Of a stretch of 64,000 nucleotides of DNA, positions 36,901 to 48,699 are shown piece after piece. The stretch spans positions 19,092,501 to 19,156,500 of the forward strand of contig NC_026657.2 in assembly GCF_000004075.3 (NCBI RefSeq), in the 5' to 3' direction. Positions within the stretch are counted from its first letter, which is position 1. Every line of letters begins with the position of its first letter. Both the position numbers and the translations under genes were made by a program. The notes beneath the pieces were generated by a model, which worked only from the letters and a program-made list of their open reading frames with translations, was not told the DNA's origin and made no database searches. The stretch is from Cucumis sativus (taxonomy: Eukaryota; Streptophyta; Magnoliopsida; Cucurbitales; Cucurbitaceae).

Positions 36901-37840
36901 ATAAAAATAAATGAACACATTAAAACTTTCCTTTTCATTTTTATTTTATCATTTTTCGTATGAAAAAAAATATGAATCCCCTTCCCCTAGTAAAAGATTA
37001 AGAAAATAAATAACAAAAGCTTAAAATTTTGAATATATTTTTTTAACACATAATTAAATTTTAAAACACACGACTATACATAATTTAAAAAACTAAGAGC
37101 GTGTTATAGGGAAATTTTAAAAGTAACAAATTTTACAAAATATCTACAACCTATAACAAATTCTATCATTGATAGTCATTGATATGTTATAGTGATAGAA
37201 AACTATCATCGATAAAATCCAAAATTTTGTTATAGCTTATAAATATTTTAATTTATTTTACTATTTTTAAAAATGTCCCTATATGTTATACCTAGCCTAC
37301 AAAATTTAGAATTTAAATATACATTATTAATTTTTTTTCGTTGGTCACTTTAACTACAAAACTTAGGACTTATTTGGATTTACTTAAGAAAAAAGTGTTT
37401 TTTTTTCAAAAGAAGAAAAAAGCTCATTTTTAATTAAACTGTTATGATAAAAGCAGTTTAAATATTACATTGTATGTGCATCATAGGAAGGTAACCATAA
37501 CTATCACTAAATGTAATTCTACTTGACTTTTTCTTTTGCATGACCATTTTACTATGCTTATTTTGAAACCTAATTATTAGATGCTTTTTAATGTTTTGCT
37601 TAACTGAAACTTTTGTAAACTCTATCCGATTACGTGACTCATTATATTTTGTGAATAGTTTGTAATATTTCTAATTAGACCATTCATGTTAATGCAACTG
37701 TAATCAAAATTATTAATAAGACAATCCTAATCCTCAAACCAAAGATCCAAACTATTAACGTAGCAAGAACCTTTGAAACAAAAACTAACACTTCCTTAAC
37801 TAATTTAGATCAACCAAGAGAAAGTTAGGATTAGATTATC
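33905..37840. other. Gene-poor region, possible LINE or pseudogene debris
   Basis: No exon was recognised. The stretches 34000-34560 and 36060-36560 are less AT-rich and may be old retrotransposon fragments, but no domain motif could be read. A 24-bp tandem duplication (AGAAGGATTATGATCAC...) lies at 36178-36226. A MITE-like element is at 37110-37280. Confidence 0.4.
37110..37280. mobile_element. AT-rich MITE-like element
   Basis: The left end GGGAAATTTTAAAAGTAA is inverted at the right end as GGGACATTTTTAAAAATAGT. The interior contains palindromic TATCATTGATAGTCATTGAT and ATAGTGATAG repeats. A clean target duplication was not found. The interior resembles the element at 8893-9072. Confidence 0.5.
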
Positions 37841-37845
37841 TCTTA

Positions 37846-38456
37846 AATCGAAGATCTAGAAGTAAGATTTGGAAATTTTGTTCTAAATTGAGTCACTCCA
37901 CAATCAAACTTGATCAATGTTAGATTGAATGATTTGCATGCATTATATCATAAGATTGCAAATTAAGCAAAAACTCTCAAAATGAGATTTCAAATTGTAT
38001 TCATAAAATTTTTTGTCCTTACAAATGAAAGGATAAAGGCATTATAGGATTGTAGAGGTTCTATCCTAATTAATGAAAATACCAAAAGTCTTTAAAACAT
38101 TAACTAATCTTTTTATCTTCCAACAACTAATTTTCAACCACCATTTTTAATAATAAGCTATTAATGATAGTTACCCTAACTTGTTAAATTACAAATGAAA
38201 ATACAATAAAAATGTGATATTAAGTAAGTCATGAGGTCTTCAAATTGTTGGCTTCAAGGAAGCTTAATGTCTACCCCATAATCCACTTTAATCGAGAAAA
38301 CATTGACCTTCAAATTTTCAAAGGGTCCTTCATCTCTTGTATTATTAGTATGTGACACATAAAATTCACGGTGAATCGACCCTATCCATTCTTGTACATG
38401 AAGAATGAATGATTGTTGAATTTTTTATGCTTTAGATCTTGTAATTGGTTCCTCCA
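37846..38456 (-). repeat. Left copy of gypsy terminal segment
   Basis: About 610 bases closely matching 48063-48683, including ATCGAAGATCT and CACTCCACAATCAAACTTGA. Reading the better preserved right copy on the minus strand shows the end of pol (GPSTRSKASKIQQSF, then a stop). The repeat therefore spans the 3' end of pol plus non-coding or LTR sequence. Confidence 0.75.
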
Positions 38457-38916
38457 GAACGAGGGGAACATATGATTCACATCATTTTCCCCCTGTTTAA
38501 AAGGATTCGTTCTAGAATCAAGAAATTCATCACCTACATCAAAAGGACTCAAATCAGCAATATTGAAAGTATAACTTACCGAATATTCTCTTGGACGGTC
38601 AATTTTGTATGCATTGTTGTTAACTTTTTCAAGAACTTTGAAAGGCCCATCCCCTCTTGGATGTAACTTTGTTTTCCTTTGAGACAGAAATCGCTCTTTG
38701 CAAAATTGCACCCAAACCCAATCTCTTGGTTTAAAAATCAGTTGTATTCTTCCTTTGTTGACTCTTGAAGCTACTTTGGAGTTATTTTTTTCAATCTCTT
38801 TCACTTCCTTGTACAATGTCTTGATCAACTTTATCTTGTTTGTAGCTGCATCACTTATACAAACATTAGAAGTAATAGACAACAAATCAAGAGGTGCAAG
38901 TGGGTTAAACCCATAA
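38457..38916 (-). pseudogene. Gypsy integrase C-terminal fragment
   Basis: Reads HPRGDGPFKVLEKVNNNAYKI and ADLSPFD, the conserved end of plant gypsy integrases, in a 167-codon open frame (38382-38885). Upstream codons YGFNPLAPLDLL run into the CACTA insertion, and the frame resumes on its far side. Confidence 0.88.
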
Positions 38917-39614
38917 ACACACTAAAAGAAATCTGGCCTTTAATGTCAGGTGGAAAAAATGAAAAATGAGCTTTAATGTCGTTTTTCAAAAAATGGATGT
39001 TTAATGTCATTTTTAAACCGACATCAAAGAGAAAGGATTAATGTCGGTTTAAAACATATATTTTTTTTTGAAAAAGATACGTTGGATCAGTAGATGCACC
39101 CGAACATCTCCGCTAGGTTTAAAACCGGCATTAAATATCCGCTTTTTGAAAAACGACATTAAAGCTCCTTAATTTTTTATTTTATTTTGTAAAAAAGGTA
39201 ATGATTTTCTCTCTCTCGAAGCCACACAATTTACATCTCTTTCTTTCCTTCCCTTTTAAGTCTAATCTTACTGTCTTCCCCTAATCTTTTCTCCCAAACG
39301 GCCGTCGCAAGAAATCCTCGTGCCCAACCTTTCTGTCATCGAACCACCACGTGCCCAACCTTGCGTCGTCGAACACCACTGTCATTTTGCTTGCCGAGCA
39401 GCTTCGTGTAAAAAGCTTTGACCGCGTGAAAAGATTTGACCTCGTGTTGTCGATCGCTGAACAGCTTCGACCGCCGTTGTGTTTGCCACCACCGTCGGGT
39501 AAGTTCATTTTTCAACCACTGCTTGTCATCTGTGCTTGTTCAACAATGTTGTATTTTGTTTATGTATTTCTTTTCTCTGTTTTTTATTATAGGTTTGCCT
39601 TTGTGGAAAATATG

Positions 39615-40100
39615 TATAAAGCAAAATATTCTTCAACTTACGATAGTAGATTTTTCATAGACAACATTTTGATGAGTTTCATTTGCTTGCAAGTAGGGTT
39701 AACTGAGCACTCAAACTTCTTTTATTATTGCTGTTTTAGCCATAAACGGGTATGATATTAAAGTGAAAAAATTTGAACGGTAAAATAATTTTGATTGTTT
39801 CTAGAGATAAGATTTTAGTAGAGAATCCTTAAGATGTATTATGTTAGTAGTAAGGTATATAAAGCAAAATATTCTTAACTTACAGTGGTAGATTTTTCAT
39901 AGACAACATTTTGATGACTTTCATTTGCTTGCAAAAAGGGGTTAACTGAGCACTCAAACATCTTTTAATTAGTATTTTAGCCATAAATGGGTATGATATT
40001 AAAGTGAAAATTTTGGAACGATAAAATAATTTCGATTGTTTCTAGAGATAAAATTTTAGTAGAGAATCCTTAAGATTCTAAAGCATAAAATATTATGTTA
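39615..40100. repeat. 243-bp tandem duplication inside the CACTA
   Basis: The block beginning TATAAAGCAAAATATTCTT at 39615 is repeated from 39858 with a few differences, and a partial third start occurs near 40081. Shared landmarks include TAGATTTTTCATAGACAAC and TTGTTTCTAGAGATAA. Confidence 0.8.
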
Positions 40101-41280
40101 GTAGTAAGGTGTTTAAGACTTTGAAAGGGATGGAGAATTGTACCATTGAGTTCTTTGCAGCCTGAGTTATTGAACAATAGGTTGAACTATTTTACGTATT
40201 ACCATTAGTTGGAGAACTTAGTTCAACATTTTGTTTGTCCATTTTCATTCATCAGTCTCAAGTGACTATAGTTATTAATTTTAATGTTTTGTGTCTTTGT
40301 AGATACGTTCGTGCATATATTCATTTTGATTATCTACTCTTTTGATTTGATTATATACTCTTTTGTTTTGATCATCAAGCTCAGATCTGGTTAGTTCGTG
40401 GCCAGATTTGCATTTGAAGTGCCACCCACTGAACGCCTTAACTAATAAACGACACGTAATAAATGTGTAAGTTTAAAATTATATTTCCCGTTTCTCTTCT
40501 CTAATTCTCTTTGTTCTTGTTTGACAAAATTTCTTTGTGAAGAAGATGCAGAAGCTCTTTTCTGCCACAACTGCTTGTGCTTCGATTTTTTGGAGACAGA
40601 GATAATATCTACAAAAATGATCGAGTACATTGGTTACTGCCTCTGTTGTGGCAGCCACTTTGCTGGTCTTGTATATGAAATGAAGGATTTTCTTGAGTGA
40701 ACTAATGGAAAAGGGGTCTTCCTATTCTTCTTCTTTGATTATTTTTGCACCAAACGTCTTAGTTCTTTGAGGCTGTCATTCACCTTAGTGCAAGAGCATA
40801 TAGTTTAGTTTTTTTCCCTAATTAATTATTAATTTTTCTTTCTATTTTATTATAAGTTTAACTTCTTTTTTAATAATTTTTGCAGAGGCTAGACCTAAGA
40901 GCTTGATGAGAGTTACGGAATCATGGACCTTAGTCTTTACCATCTCAACAACCATTTATATAGGCTTTTTCTTTCAATAACTTCTATTGTTTATCATATA
41001 ATATACAATCCTCATTTTGAGAAAACAAATTGTTATTACTTATTTTGTACTAGAAATACAAGTTGTGAAAAATCTAGAATTCTGAAACCTATGCTCAACA
41101 CAAGCTGAAAGGTTATAATTATTCCCAATAATAAATTTTTAACTTTTTAGTTGCATCAGTAAGAAGAAATATTTCAATTTTTTGAGTTTACATTGTGTAT
41201 GTGGATTCTTTTATAGGGTGTTGAAGTGGTGTTGATTTTCATTTTTTGTGAATAGTTTCATTTTGTTTTTCTAACTTAGA

Positions 41281-41376
41281 TAATGGAAATTTAGATACTC
41301 ATCCTCTATCTTTCCTTGAAGTTACAGGAGTATTTAAAGAAAGGGAGGAGAAGAAATCAGGTATAATGGGATGGGA
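41281..41376 (+). pseudogene. Exon-like fragment of unknown gene inside the CACTA
   Basis: An open segment with an acceptor-like TTAG at its start and a donor-like CAG then GTATAA at its end. It reads NGNLDTHPLSFLEVTG and then a charged stretch. I do not recognise the family. Its layout fits captured host gene sequence. Confidence 0.3.
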
Positions 41377-41851
41377 TACATTCAGTTGGTACATTTGTTT
41401 CTCATCTTTATTATTAGCGTTATTTTTTCATTTGGGTTTAAATTTGATTGGTTCGTGCCTTTCCATCTTCTTTTAAGCTTTTTTCCTTAATTGGTATCAT
41501 TTCTAATTATGCAACTAAAGAAAGAAAATGACACTACTAGATTGATGGCCTCGAAGCTTTGAACTGATAAGGGTAAGTTTCATTTTGAGTGTTTTTTCCC
41601 TTTAATGCTCGATGTTTTTGTTTCTTTACAGTAGCTATTTGCATTTTGTATGTGTTTTAATTGCATATTCTATATGCTATTCTAATGAAGCATTCACCTT
41701 CCTTCATAGGCTTTTTCATTTCATTATGTTGTATACCACAGGTTTTTACAGAGTATCATAAGTTGCTTTGCTATCTTTAATAACCATATATTTTTTTTTA
41801 TGTTTGTGATTGTGTTAGAGCTGTGGATTGTACTTTTTCTCTTATATGTAG

Positions 41852-42025
41852 GCTCGTTCTTCGACTCCAGTTGATACTCTGATATCTTCCTTGTGAAAAA
41901 GTACATCCATTATGAAGATGGAAACAAGAGGTTATTACAATTGTTTGAATTTCTTAGCATGATTCAGTCAAATGATCGTTCTGATGATATTACATATCTT
42001 GCTCAACATCCATTATTTGACAAAG
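41852..42025 (+). pseudogene. Captured JmjC-domain gene exon (JMJ30/KDM8-like)
   Basis: The exon is bounded by TATGTAG and AAAG|GTATGT. The plus-strand frame ends in FEFLSMIQSNDRSDDITY followed by LAQHPLFDK, a signature found near the start of the JmjC region of plant JMJ30/KDM8-type proteins (hydroxylases/demethylases). An in-frame TGA lies in its first third, so the fragment cannot be translated through. It is most simply a transduplicated host exon carried by the CACTA. Family assignment rests on one short motif. Confidence 0.5.
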
Positions 42026-43911
42026 GTATGTACTGATATTTTCTGTTTAGCATTTTATAGTATTCAAAGAACTGGTATATTAATGTGGAGATTTTTAGGG
42101 AATAATTGTGGATTTTACACTGTTTACTTTTTTTTTTTTAAACTTCTATGATTAGCATGATAAGTAGATTAAATTGAAGACGTAAGGGAATGCTTAGATG
42201 TTTAGTTCAAGTAAGTTGTGTATTTCTACCTCTTACTCTCGTTTCAAGATTTAGAGACAGACATGCGAAATAATGTTTTAATCTGAGTCTCACTCTTTTT
42301 TCAGTCAAGCCTCAAATCAAATAACATTTATTGATCAATAGCCAAAAAAAATTAAGCAAAAGCATATAGAACATACCATTTTAGATGAAAGATAATTAGC
42401 ACCATGAAAAGTCTTTGATGAAATGAATTAGCATAAGAAAAACGATAATCCTGGTGAAATTTTTTGATGAACATGAGGGATAAAAACCTTTCATGATCTT
42501 AGAGAGACTAGACCTCGAATTTTATATGTTTTTGGAAAAAATTTCAATGCAAACGCTCTATTGTTTTGACTTGTCCAATTAGCAAATAACAGGGATCTGG
42601 TAACTGTTTGGATGAGATCTGAAGAAAAAAGGTAATTCTAAAAGCATCATGTGAATATTGGTATGAACATATCAATTTCAATGTGATTATTTGATAACCA
42701 AAGATAAGCCCCATTATTGTTTGTCATGATCAATCAGTAGTAGGGAATAAATTTGGAACTGTCTTCAGTATAAGAAAGTGTCTAGTTTCCCTAGCCTTTA
42801 GTAAAAAATAAATTTGAAACTGTCTTCTTCAAGTATCTGTCTCGTAGTTTTATACTTTGTTTAATCTCTATTTGGTATGATTAATTTTTTTTTTGTTTGG
42901 TGTATATCATTGAACTAAGAAATAAGAGCAAGTTTTGATAGAAATATCTGGATTGTTTGGTACAGATAGACATTGAGTTTATAATATTTGACTGTTTTTG
43001 AAATGTTTGAGTTGATTTGACTCATGTTCTATTGTTTATTTTTCTAAAAGATATTGCTCGAGTCAGTGAACTCCATGAAAAGATCTTTTGTTGTGGATCT
43101 TCCATGTATTTATTCTATTTAATTTTACCAATACTAGCAGTCTTTTGTTACATATATTTGGCTAATCGATTTAGTTTCAAACGTTTTTATCTTTTACTTG
43201 AATTATATGATAGTGTTCAGAAACGTTTTTACTCCACTTTTTTTTTTTCAAATCTGCCTTGTTAAAATTGTAAAGATTAAATGTTTGATTAGGTATTGTT
43301 TGTAGAATGATTGAAGTCATATCGGGTTGAAACCTAAGCGATTGTGTTGATAGCCAAGCGATTGTTGAAGGTTGAAGACTGAGAAGGCGTTTAGGATTTT
43401 CTTATTTAAGTCTTGTATTAAGATTTTGTTTCATGTAATTGTTGTAGAATGTATATATAACCCAATATTAAGATTTCATTATGTATATACATATGTAAAA
43501 AGATAAATATTATAGTTTACAAAATAATATTAATTTTATTTATTTGTTGGCTTAAGAACAAATATTTATCAATTCAAGACGTCGGTTTTTGACTATTTGG
43601 TGAAATAAAAAGATAGATAATAATGCAACAATTTAATAAAATTAAATTTGTAAAAATGGACCTTGAAAGAAAACTTAAATGACATTGTTGGGTTCTTTGA
43701 TGTCAGTTAGTCAACCGACATTAAAGACTTTCAATAACACCATAAAAAATGTCGGTTTAAAAACGACATTAAAGGTCTCACTAATGTCGGTTTAAGAACG
43801 ACATTAAAGACTTTTAATAATGTTAGCATAGATGTCAGTTGTCAACTGACACTAAAGGCCATTAATTTCGGTTTTAAATCGACACTAAATGTCAAATTTC
43901 TTCTAGTGACA

Positions 43912-45102
43912 ACTTCAAAAGGAGAACAATGAGTTGTACTATGAATCATTCTATTATATGCAAATTCAACAAATTGTAAAGAATCCTTTCAAAACTTAAC
44001 GTTCTTTGAAATAATTGCCTGAAGTAAAGAACCCAAGGTTCTATTAATCACTTTGATTTGTCCATTAGTTTGAGGATGACACGTAGTTGAAAACAACAAC
44101 TTTGTTCCCAATTTACTCCACAACATTTTCCAAAAATGGCTTAAAATTTTACATCCCTATCACTAACAATAGTTTTAGGAATTCCATGCAACCTTACAAC
44201 CTCTAAAGAACAAGTAAGCCACATACTTAGCATGATCATTAGTTTTGTTACATGGTATAAAATGTGCTATTTTACTAAATCTGTCCACAACAACAAAAAT
44301 ATTATCCTTACCCTTTTTAGTCCGTGGCAAACCAAGAACAAAATCCATAGATATGTCAGTCCAAGGTTCATTAGGCACATTCAAGAATCAAGGGAGTATG
44401 TAATCCATTGGGTTGTGATCTAGATTTAGCCTCTTTACATTTAAAACATTGACTACAAATATTATGAACATCATGTTTCATTTTAGACCAAAAGAAATAT
44501 TCATGTAACATGTCATAGGTTTTATGAATTCCAAAATGCCCCATTAACCCACCCCCATGAGCTTCTTTAACAAGTAATTCTCTTACAGAACACTTAGGAA
44601 CACAAAACTTACTTTTCTTGAACAAAAAATCACGAAACACATAATAATCGTCAACAACTTTTCCATCAAGACAAGATGAATAAATCATTCCAAAATCAGT
44701 TTCATCTCTATATAACTCCTTAACATGTTCAAATCCAAGAATTTTTGCACTAAGAGAAGTAAAGAGATTGTACCTTCCTGACAAAGCATCGGCTACTACA
44801 TTGTCTTTACCTTGCTTATATTTGATTACATAGGAAAATGTTTCAATGAACTCAATCCACTTTGCGTGCCTACGATTCAGTTTGCTTTGTTCCTTAAGGT
44901 GATTCAAGCTTTCATGATCAGTGTGAATTACAAATTCTCTTGGCTATAGGTAATGTTGCCATACCTACAAGGCATGATATAGAGCAAACAATTCTTTAGC
45001 ATAAGTAGGGTAGTTCAAACTTGCCCCACTCAGTTTTTCACTAAAATATATTAAAGGCTTTCCGTCTTGCATCAAAATAGCACTTATGCCCAACCCACTT
45101 GC
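43912..45102 (-). pseudogene. Gypsy integrase core, zinc finger and RNase H fragment
   Basis: From right to left the minus strand reads [20 protein letters not shown] and HTDHESLNHLKEQSKLNRRH (RNase H), the H2C2 zinc finger (HGGGLMGHFG and CSQCFKC), and the integrase core ([34 protein letters not shown]). The longest intact frame is 44371-44907 (178 codons). Stops occur near 44940 and 44370. The left end EFAYNRMIHS continues in frame across the CACTA insertion. Confidence 0.88.
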
Positions 45103-47138
45103 TATTGGATTTTTATGTCCTAAAACTCATAGTTTGCAATCATATCCTATTCAATAAAATAGTTATTGAGAAATTAAAAATTATAATCTTAAATCCAATA
45201 AACTAAATCCTGATGCTATTTTTTAGTAAACTTGAACTTTATGTAGAGAAATAGACGTGGATTAAGTTCGAGTATATAGCCTAAATAGTCTATAGTATAT
45301 GAATAAAGGTTGGGCGCCTTAATCAGAGAAACTATGAATGCGGCCCGCTTTGTAGTTAGTACAAACGAGGTGATCCTGAATCGTTCATGTAGAGACATGA
45401 AAGTGGGAGCATCTTATGTCTTATGTAAGTACTTTAGACTGAACTATGAAATAGCCACTTTTCTGTTATAACACCATTTACTGTTTAAAATTGACTATCT
45501 CGTTTATTGATGACCTAAGTAACTTAATCTTAATCCTGAGCTAACTATGAACTCCTGTTCACACGAGATTATCCTTAGATTTGCATAGGTGAGGACAACT
45601 CATCAGCGTTGGCCCAATAAGTCTCTCATTTCAGGGGTAAGATTGGATGGATAGCTGGGGACATAGGATGCAAGAGGAAATTCACTCCTACCCGCTTTAG
45701 GGTTAGTAGATAGGTTGTTCTCTTAAGCATTGAATCCAAGTCTTGAACAAAGGGTCCCACCCTCTCATTGGCTCGAGATGGATTAAATTTATAGGTTGGA
45801 CCTTAAATCAATTGTTCAATAGTGGATTAGTGGGACTTAAGGAGCAAGATGTAGTCTCGGGGGTAAAATGGTATTTTGAGTCAGCCGAGGTTACGAACAA
45901 CCTATGAATGGTTAACTTACTAATAATGGTTTTATCAAATGGACACAAATATATCTACAGTGAGGGGAGTGCCACTGCGAGACTCTAGTAGAATGACCTA
46001 TTAGTTTACGAATGTTGATTAACTCAGTCTAAAAGAGTTTAGCCAGTTAATCTTGAATCGTTAGAGCCCATGATCTCTAGGTTCATTAGGTTACCTTGCT
46101 AGCTCATATGGAATAAATTTAGAACAGTGTGATGGAATAACTCGAATTGTTCGAATTGAGAGAAGAGAGAAAAATTGACAAGTATATGTGATATAGCCGT
46201 CAGATTTCAGATTAGAAATATAGCTTTATGTTTAAATAAGATTTAAATATTATAAATATGAATATGGATTCATACTTGGAAGCTTGAAAATGATGGAAAT
46301 AATCAAAGTTGTAAAAAATCAAAATGTCGACTTTTGACTTTGAAAAGTTAAACTTTGGTTGGCTATAGATTCAAATGTTATTTGAATTTTGAGAAAATAA
46401 ATGCGAATTCATGCACGGGAGGTCGAATTTAGTCAAGACGGTCAAAATTGTAAAAAGTCAAAATGTTGACTTTTTACTTGGGAAAAGTCAAAGTTTGACT
46501 TTGACTTGAATGGTCAAGTGACCATTTTACCCCTTGACTAAAGTTAGTGAAAAAATTTAAAATTTTGTTGGATAATCCCACTAACTCTTAGTGGGCTATG
46601 TGGAGGCTCATGGTGATGACACCAAGTCCATTAATAGAAATTGAAATAGTGAATAATTTCATTAAAGGTTAGTGTATTGTGAGGTGTTGAGTTATGATGA
46701 ATTAAATTGCATGCATTTTGCATGTAATTTCTTTATAAGTTAGTTTTGAATCTTTGGTTTCAAAAACTTTTGGAATTTTGTTAAAAATTTTAAAAAACTA
46801 TCTTTTACTAAATTATTATTCTTCACCTCTCTCGCAGCAAAAAGGAAAAAAAAAAAAAAAAAAATCTCCCTTCCAAATTTAATCTCTCTAAAATTCTCTA
46901 TCTTGGTTCCTTCTTCAATCGGGTCCCACAACCCGGTTCTTCATCCAAAGGATAGTAGGTGACTACTAGTGGTGGTCCATTTGATTTCGTGAGAGGTATA
47001 GACGTTCATATTTGAATAGCTACAAAGGTATAACATTTCCTAAACCCTAATTCTTTTAGTTTAGGGTTGCATGTTAAATAGGTGCAATTAGGATAATTTT
47101 CGATTCTTTTTTTCCGCTGCGCATGTCTCTTTCTAACA
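45103..47138 (+). mobile_element. Solo LTR (copia-like) inserted in gypsy RNase H
   Basis: 2,036 bases flanked by the perfect 5-bp duplication CTTGC (45098-45102, 47139-47143) inside codons for the RNase H ECDAS motif. In plus orientation it starts TATTGG (probably a mutated TGTTGG) and ends CTAACA. Its right end contains TTCCGCTGCGCATG, a phrase I associate with the 3' ends of long copia LTRs. There is no internal coding sequence or primer-binding site, hence solo LTR. Part of it (about 45590-46140) resembles 48735-49110. Confidence 0.72.
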
Positions 47139-47143
47139 CTTGC

Positions 47144-48062
47144 ATCACACTCAATTTTAAATGTTTTATCAAAATTAGGCAAAACAAGTAATGGTGCATT
47201 AGTCAATTTTTCTTTAAGTTCTTCAAAGGCATTCTCTTGCTTTTCTCCCCATTCAAAGACAACATGCTTTTTCACTAAATCATTCAATGGTGCAGCTATA
47301 GTACTAAAGTCCTTTATGAATCTTCTATAGAAACTAGCAAGATCATGACAACTCCTAACCCCACTTGGATTTTTGAGTGTTGGTCATTCTCTAATTGCCT
47401 TAACTTTCTCTTCATCTACTTCGACTCAATTCTTATCCACTATGAAGCCAAGAAAGTTGACCTTTTCCATTAAAAAATTACACTTGCTTAAGTTAGCATA
47501 AAGCTTCTCTTGTCTAAATGTAATTAAAGTTGCCCTAACATGCTTCTCATGATCAATAAAAGTCTTTGAATAAATCAAAATATCATCAAAGTAAACAACA
47601 AATTTTCCCAAAAATTCTCTTAAAACATGATTCATCAAACGCATAGATGTACTAGGAGCATTAGTTAAACCAAAAGGCATAACAAGCCATTCATACAAAC
47701 CAAATTTAGTTTTGAAGGCAGTTTTCCATTCATCCCCTTGACTTCAAATCAATATTTGTAAAGAAACATGAACCATGCAATTCATCAACCATATTATCTA
47801 GCCTAGGAATAGGATAACAATACTTTACAGTGATTTTGTTGATGGCCCTACAGTCCACATACATGCACCAAGTTCCCATCCTTCTTTGGCACTAATAAAA
47901 CCGGAACAGAACATTGGCTCAAGCTTTCTCATACATACCCTTTCTCCATGAGCTCCTCCATTTGCCTTTGAATTATTTTTTGTCTCAGCTGGATTTGCTC
48001 TATAGACTGGTCTAATTGGAATGGTAGCCCCAGGAGTGAACTCTATAGGCTGGTCTATTTGG
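47144..48062 (-). pseudogene. Gypsy reverse transcriptase fragment
   Basis: Minus-strand segments read [20 protein letters not shown] and [14 protein letters not shown] (RT catalytic YFDD box) in 47426-47698, [18 protein letters not shown] in 47006-47287, and the PGATIPIRPVYRANPAET start of RT in 47825-48082. At least two frameshifts separate these. The 5' side stops abruptly at the duplicated terminal segment. Confidence 0.88.
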
Positions 48063-48683
48063 AATCGAAGATCTAAAAGCAATATTTGGAAATCTTGTTC
48101 TAAATTGAATCACTCCACAATCAAACTTGATCGGGGTTAGATTGAATGACTCATACGCATTCTATCACAAGAATTGCAAATTAAGGAAAAACTCTCAAAA
48201 TAAGATTTCAAATTGCATTTATCAAAAGTCTTGTCCTAACTTACAAATGAAAGGATAAAAGCATTATATAGGCTTGTAGAGGTTCTATCATAATTAATGA
48301 AAATACCAAAAGTCTTTAAAACATTAACCAATCTTTTTATCTTCAAACAACTAATTTCCAATCACCATCTTTAATATTAAACTATTAATGGTAGTTACCC
48401 TAACTTGTTAAATTAAAACAAATGAAAATACAATAAAAATGTGATATTAAATAAGTCAAGAAGTCTTCAAATTGTTGGTTTAAAGGAATCTTAATGTCTA
48501 CCCCATAGTCAACTTCAATATAGAAAACATTGACCTTCAAATCTTCAAATAATCATTCGTCTCTTGTATTAGTATGTGGTTCATGAAATTCACGGTGAAC
48601 CAACCCTAACCATTCTTGTACATGAAGAATGAAGGATTGTTGAATCTTTGATGCTTTAGATCTTGTGCTTGGTCCTTCCGGAA
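48063..48683 (-). repeat. Right copy of gypsy terminal segment
   Basis: Matches 37846-38456. On the minus strand it contains the end of a gypsy pol frame (GPSTRSKASKIQQSFILHVQ and a stop after RDE), followed by non-coding sequence and then, abruptly, RT codons of the main relic. Confidence 0.75.
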
Positions 48684-48699
48684 AGTGTGGAACACAGCT

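Larger units (their letters stand above)
38920..43908. mobile_element. CACTA (En/Spm-type) DNA transposon, non-autonomous
   Basis: The 4,989-bp element has terminal inverted repeats CACTAAAAGAAATCTGG and (inverted) CACTAGAAGAAATTTGAC and the 3-bp target duplication ACA (38917-38919, 43909-43911). Both ends carry many direct and inverted copies of an AATGTCGGTTTAA-like subterminal motif (about 38930-39170 and 43680-43890), the usual transposase-binding arrangement. No TNPD-type transposase frame was recognised. The interior looks like intron/exon sequence, including a probable captured JmjC exon, and a 243-bp tandem duplication. Confidence 0.92.
37846..48683 (-). mobile_element. Ty3/gypsy retrotransposon relic, host of nested insertions
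   Basis: In minus orientation, reverse transcriptase, RNase H, integrase zinc finger, integrase core and integrase C-terminus are read in gypsy order from right to left. The body is split by a CACTA element (38920-43908) and a solo LTR (45103-47138). Gag and protease are absent. A ~610-620-bp segment covering the end of pol and the following non-coding part is present at both ends (37846-38456 and 48063-48683), the right copy joined directly to the middle of RT. Frameshifts and stops are numerous. Confidence 0.85.
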
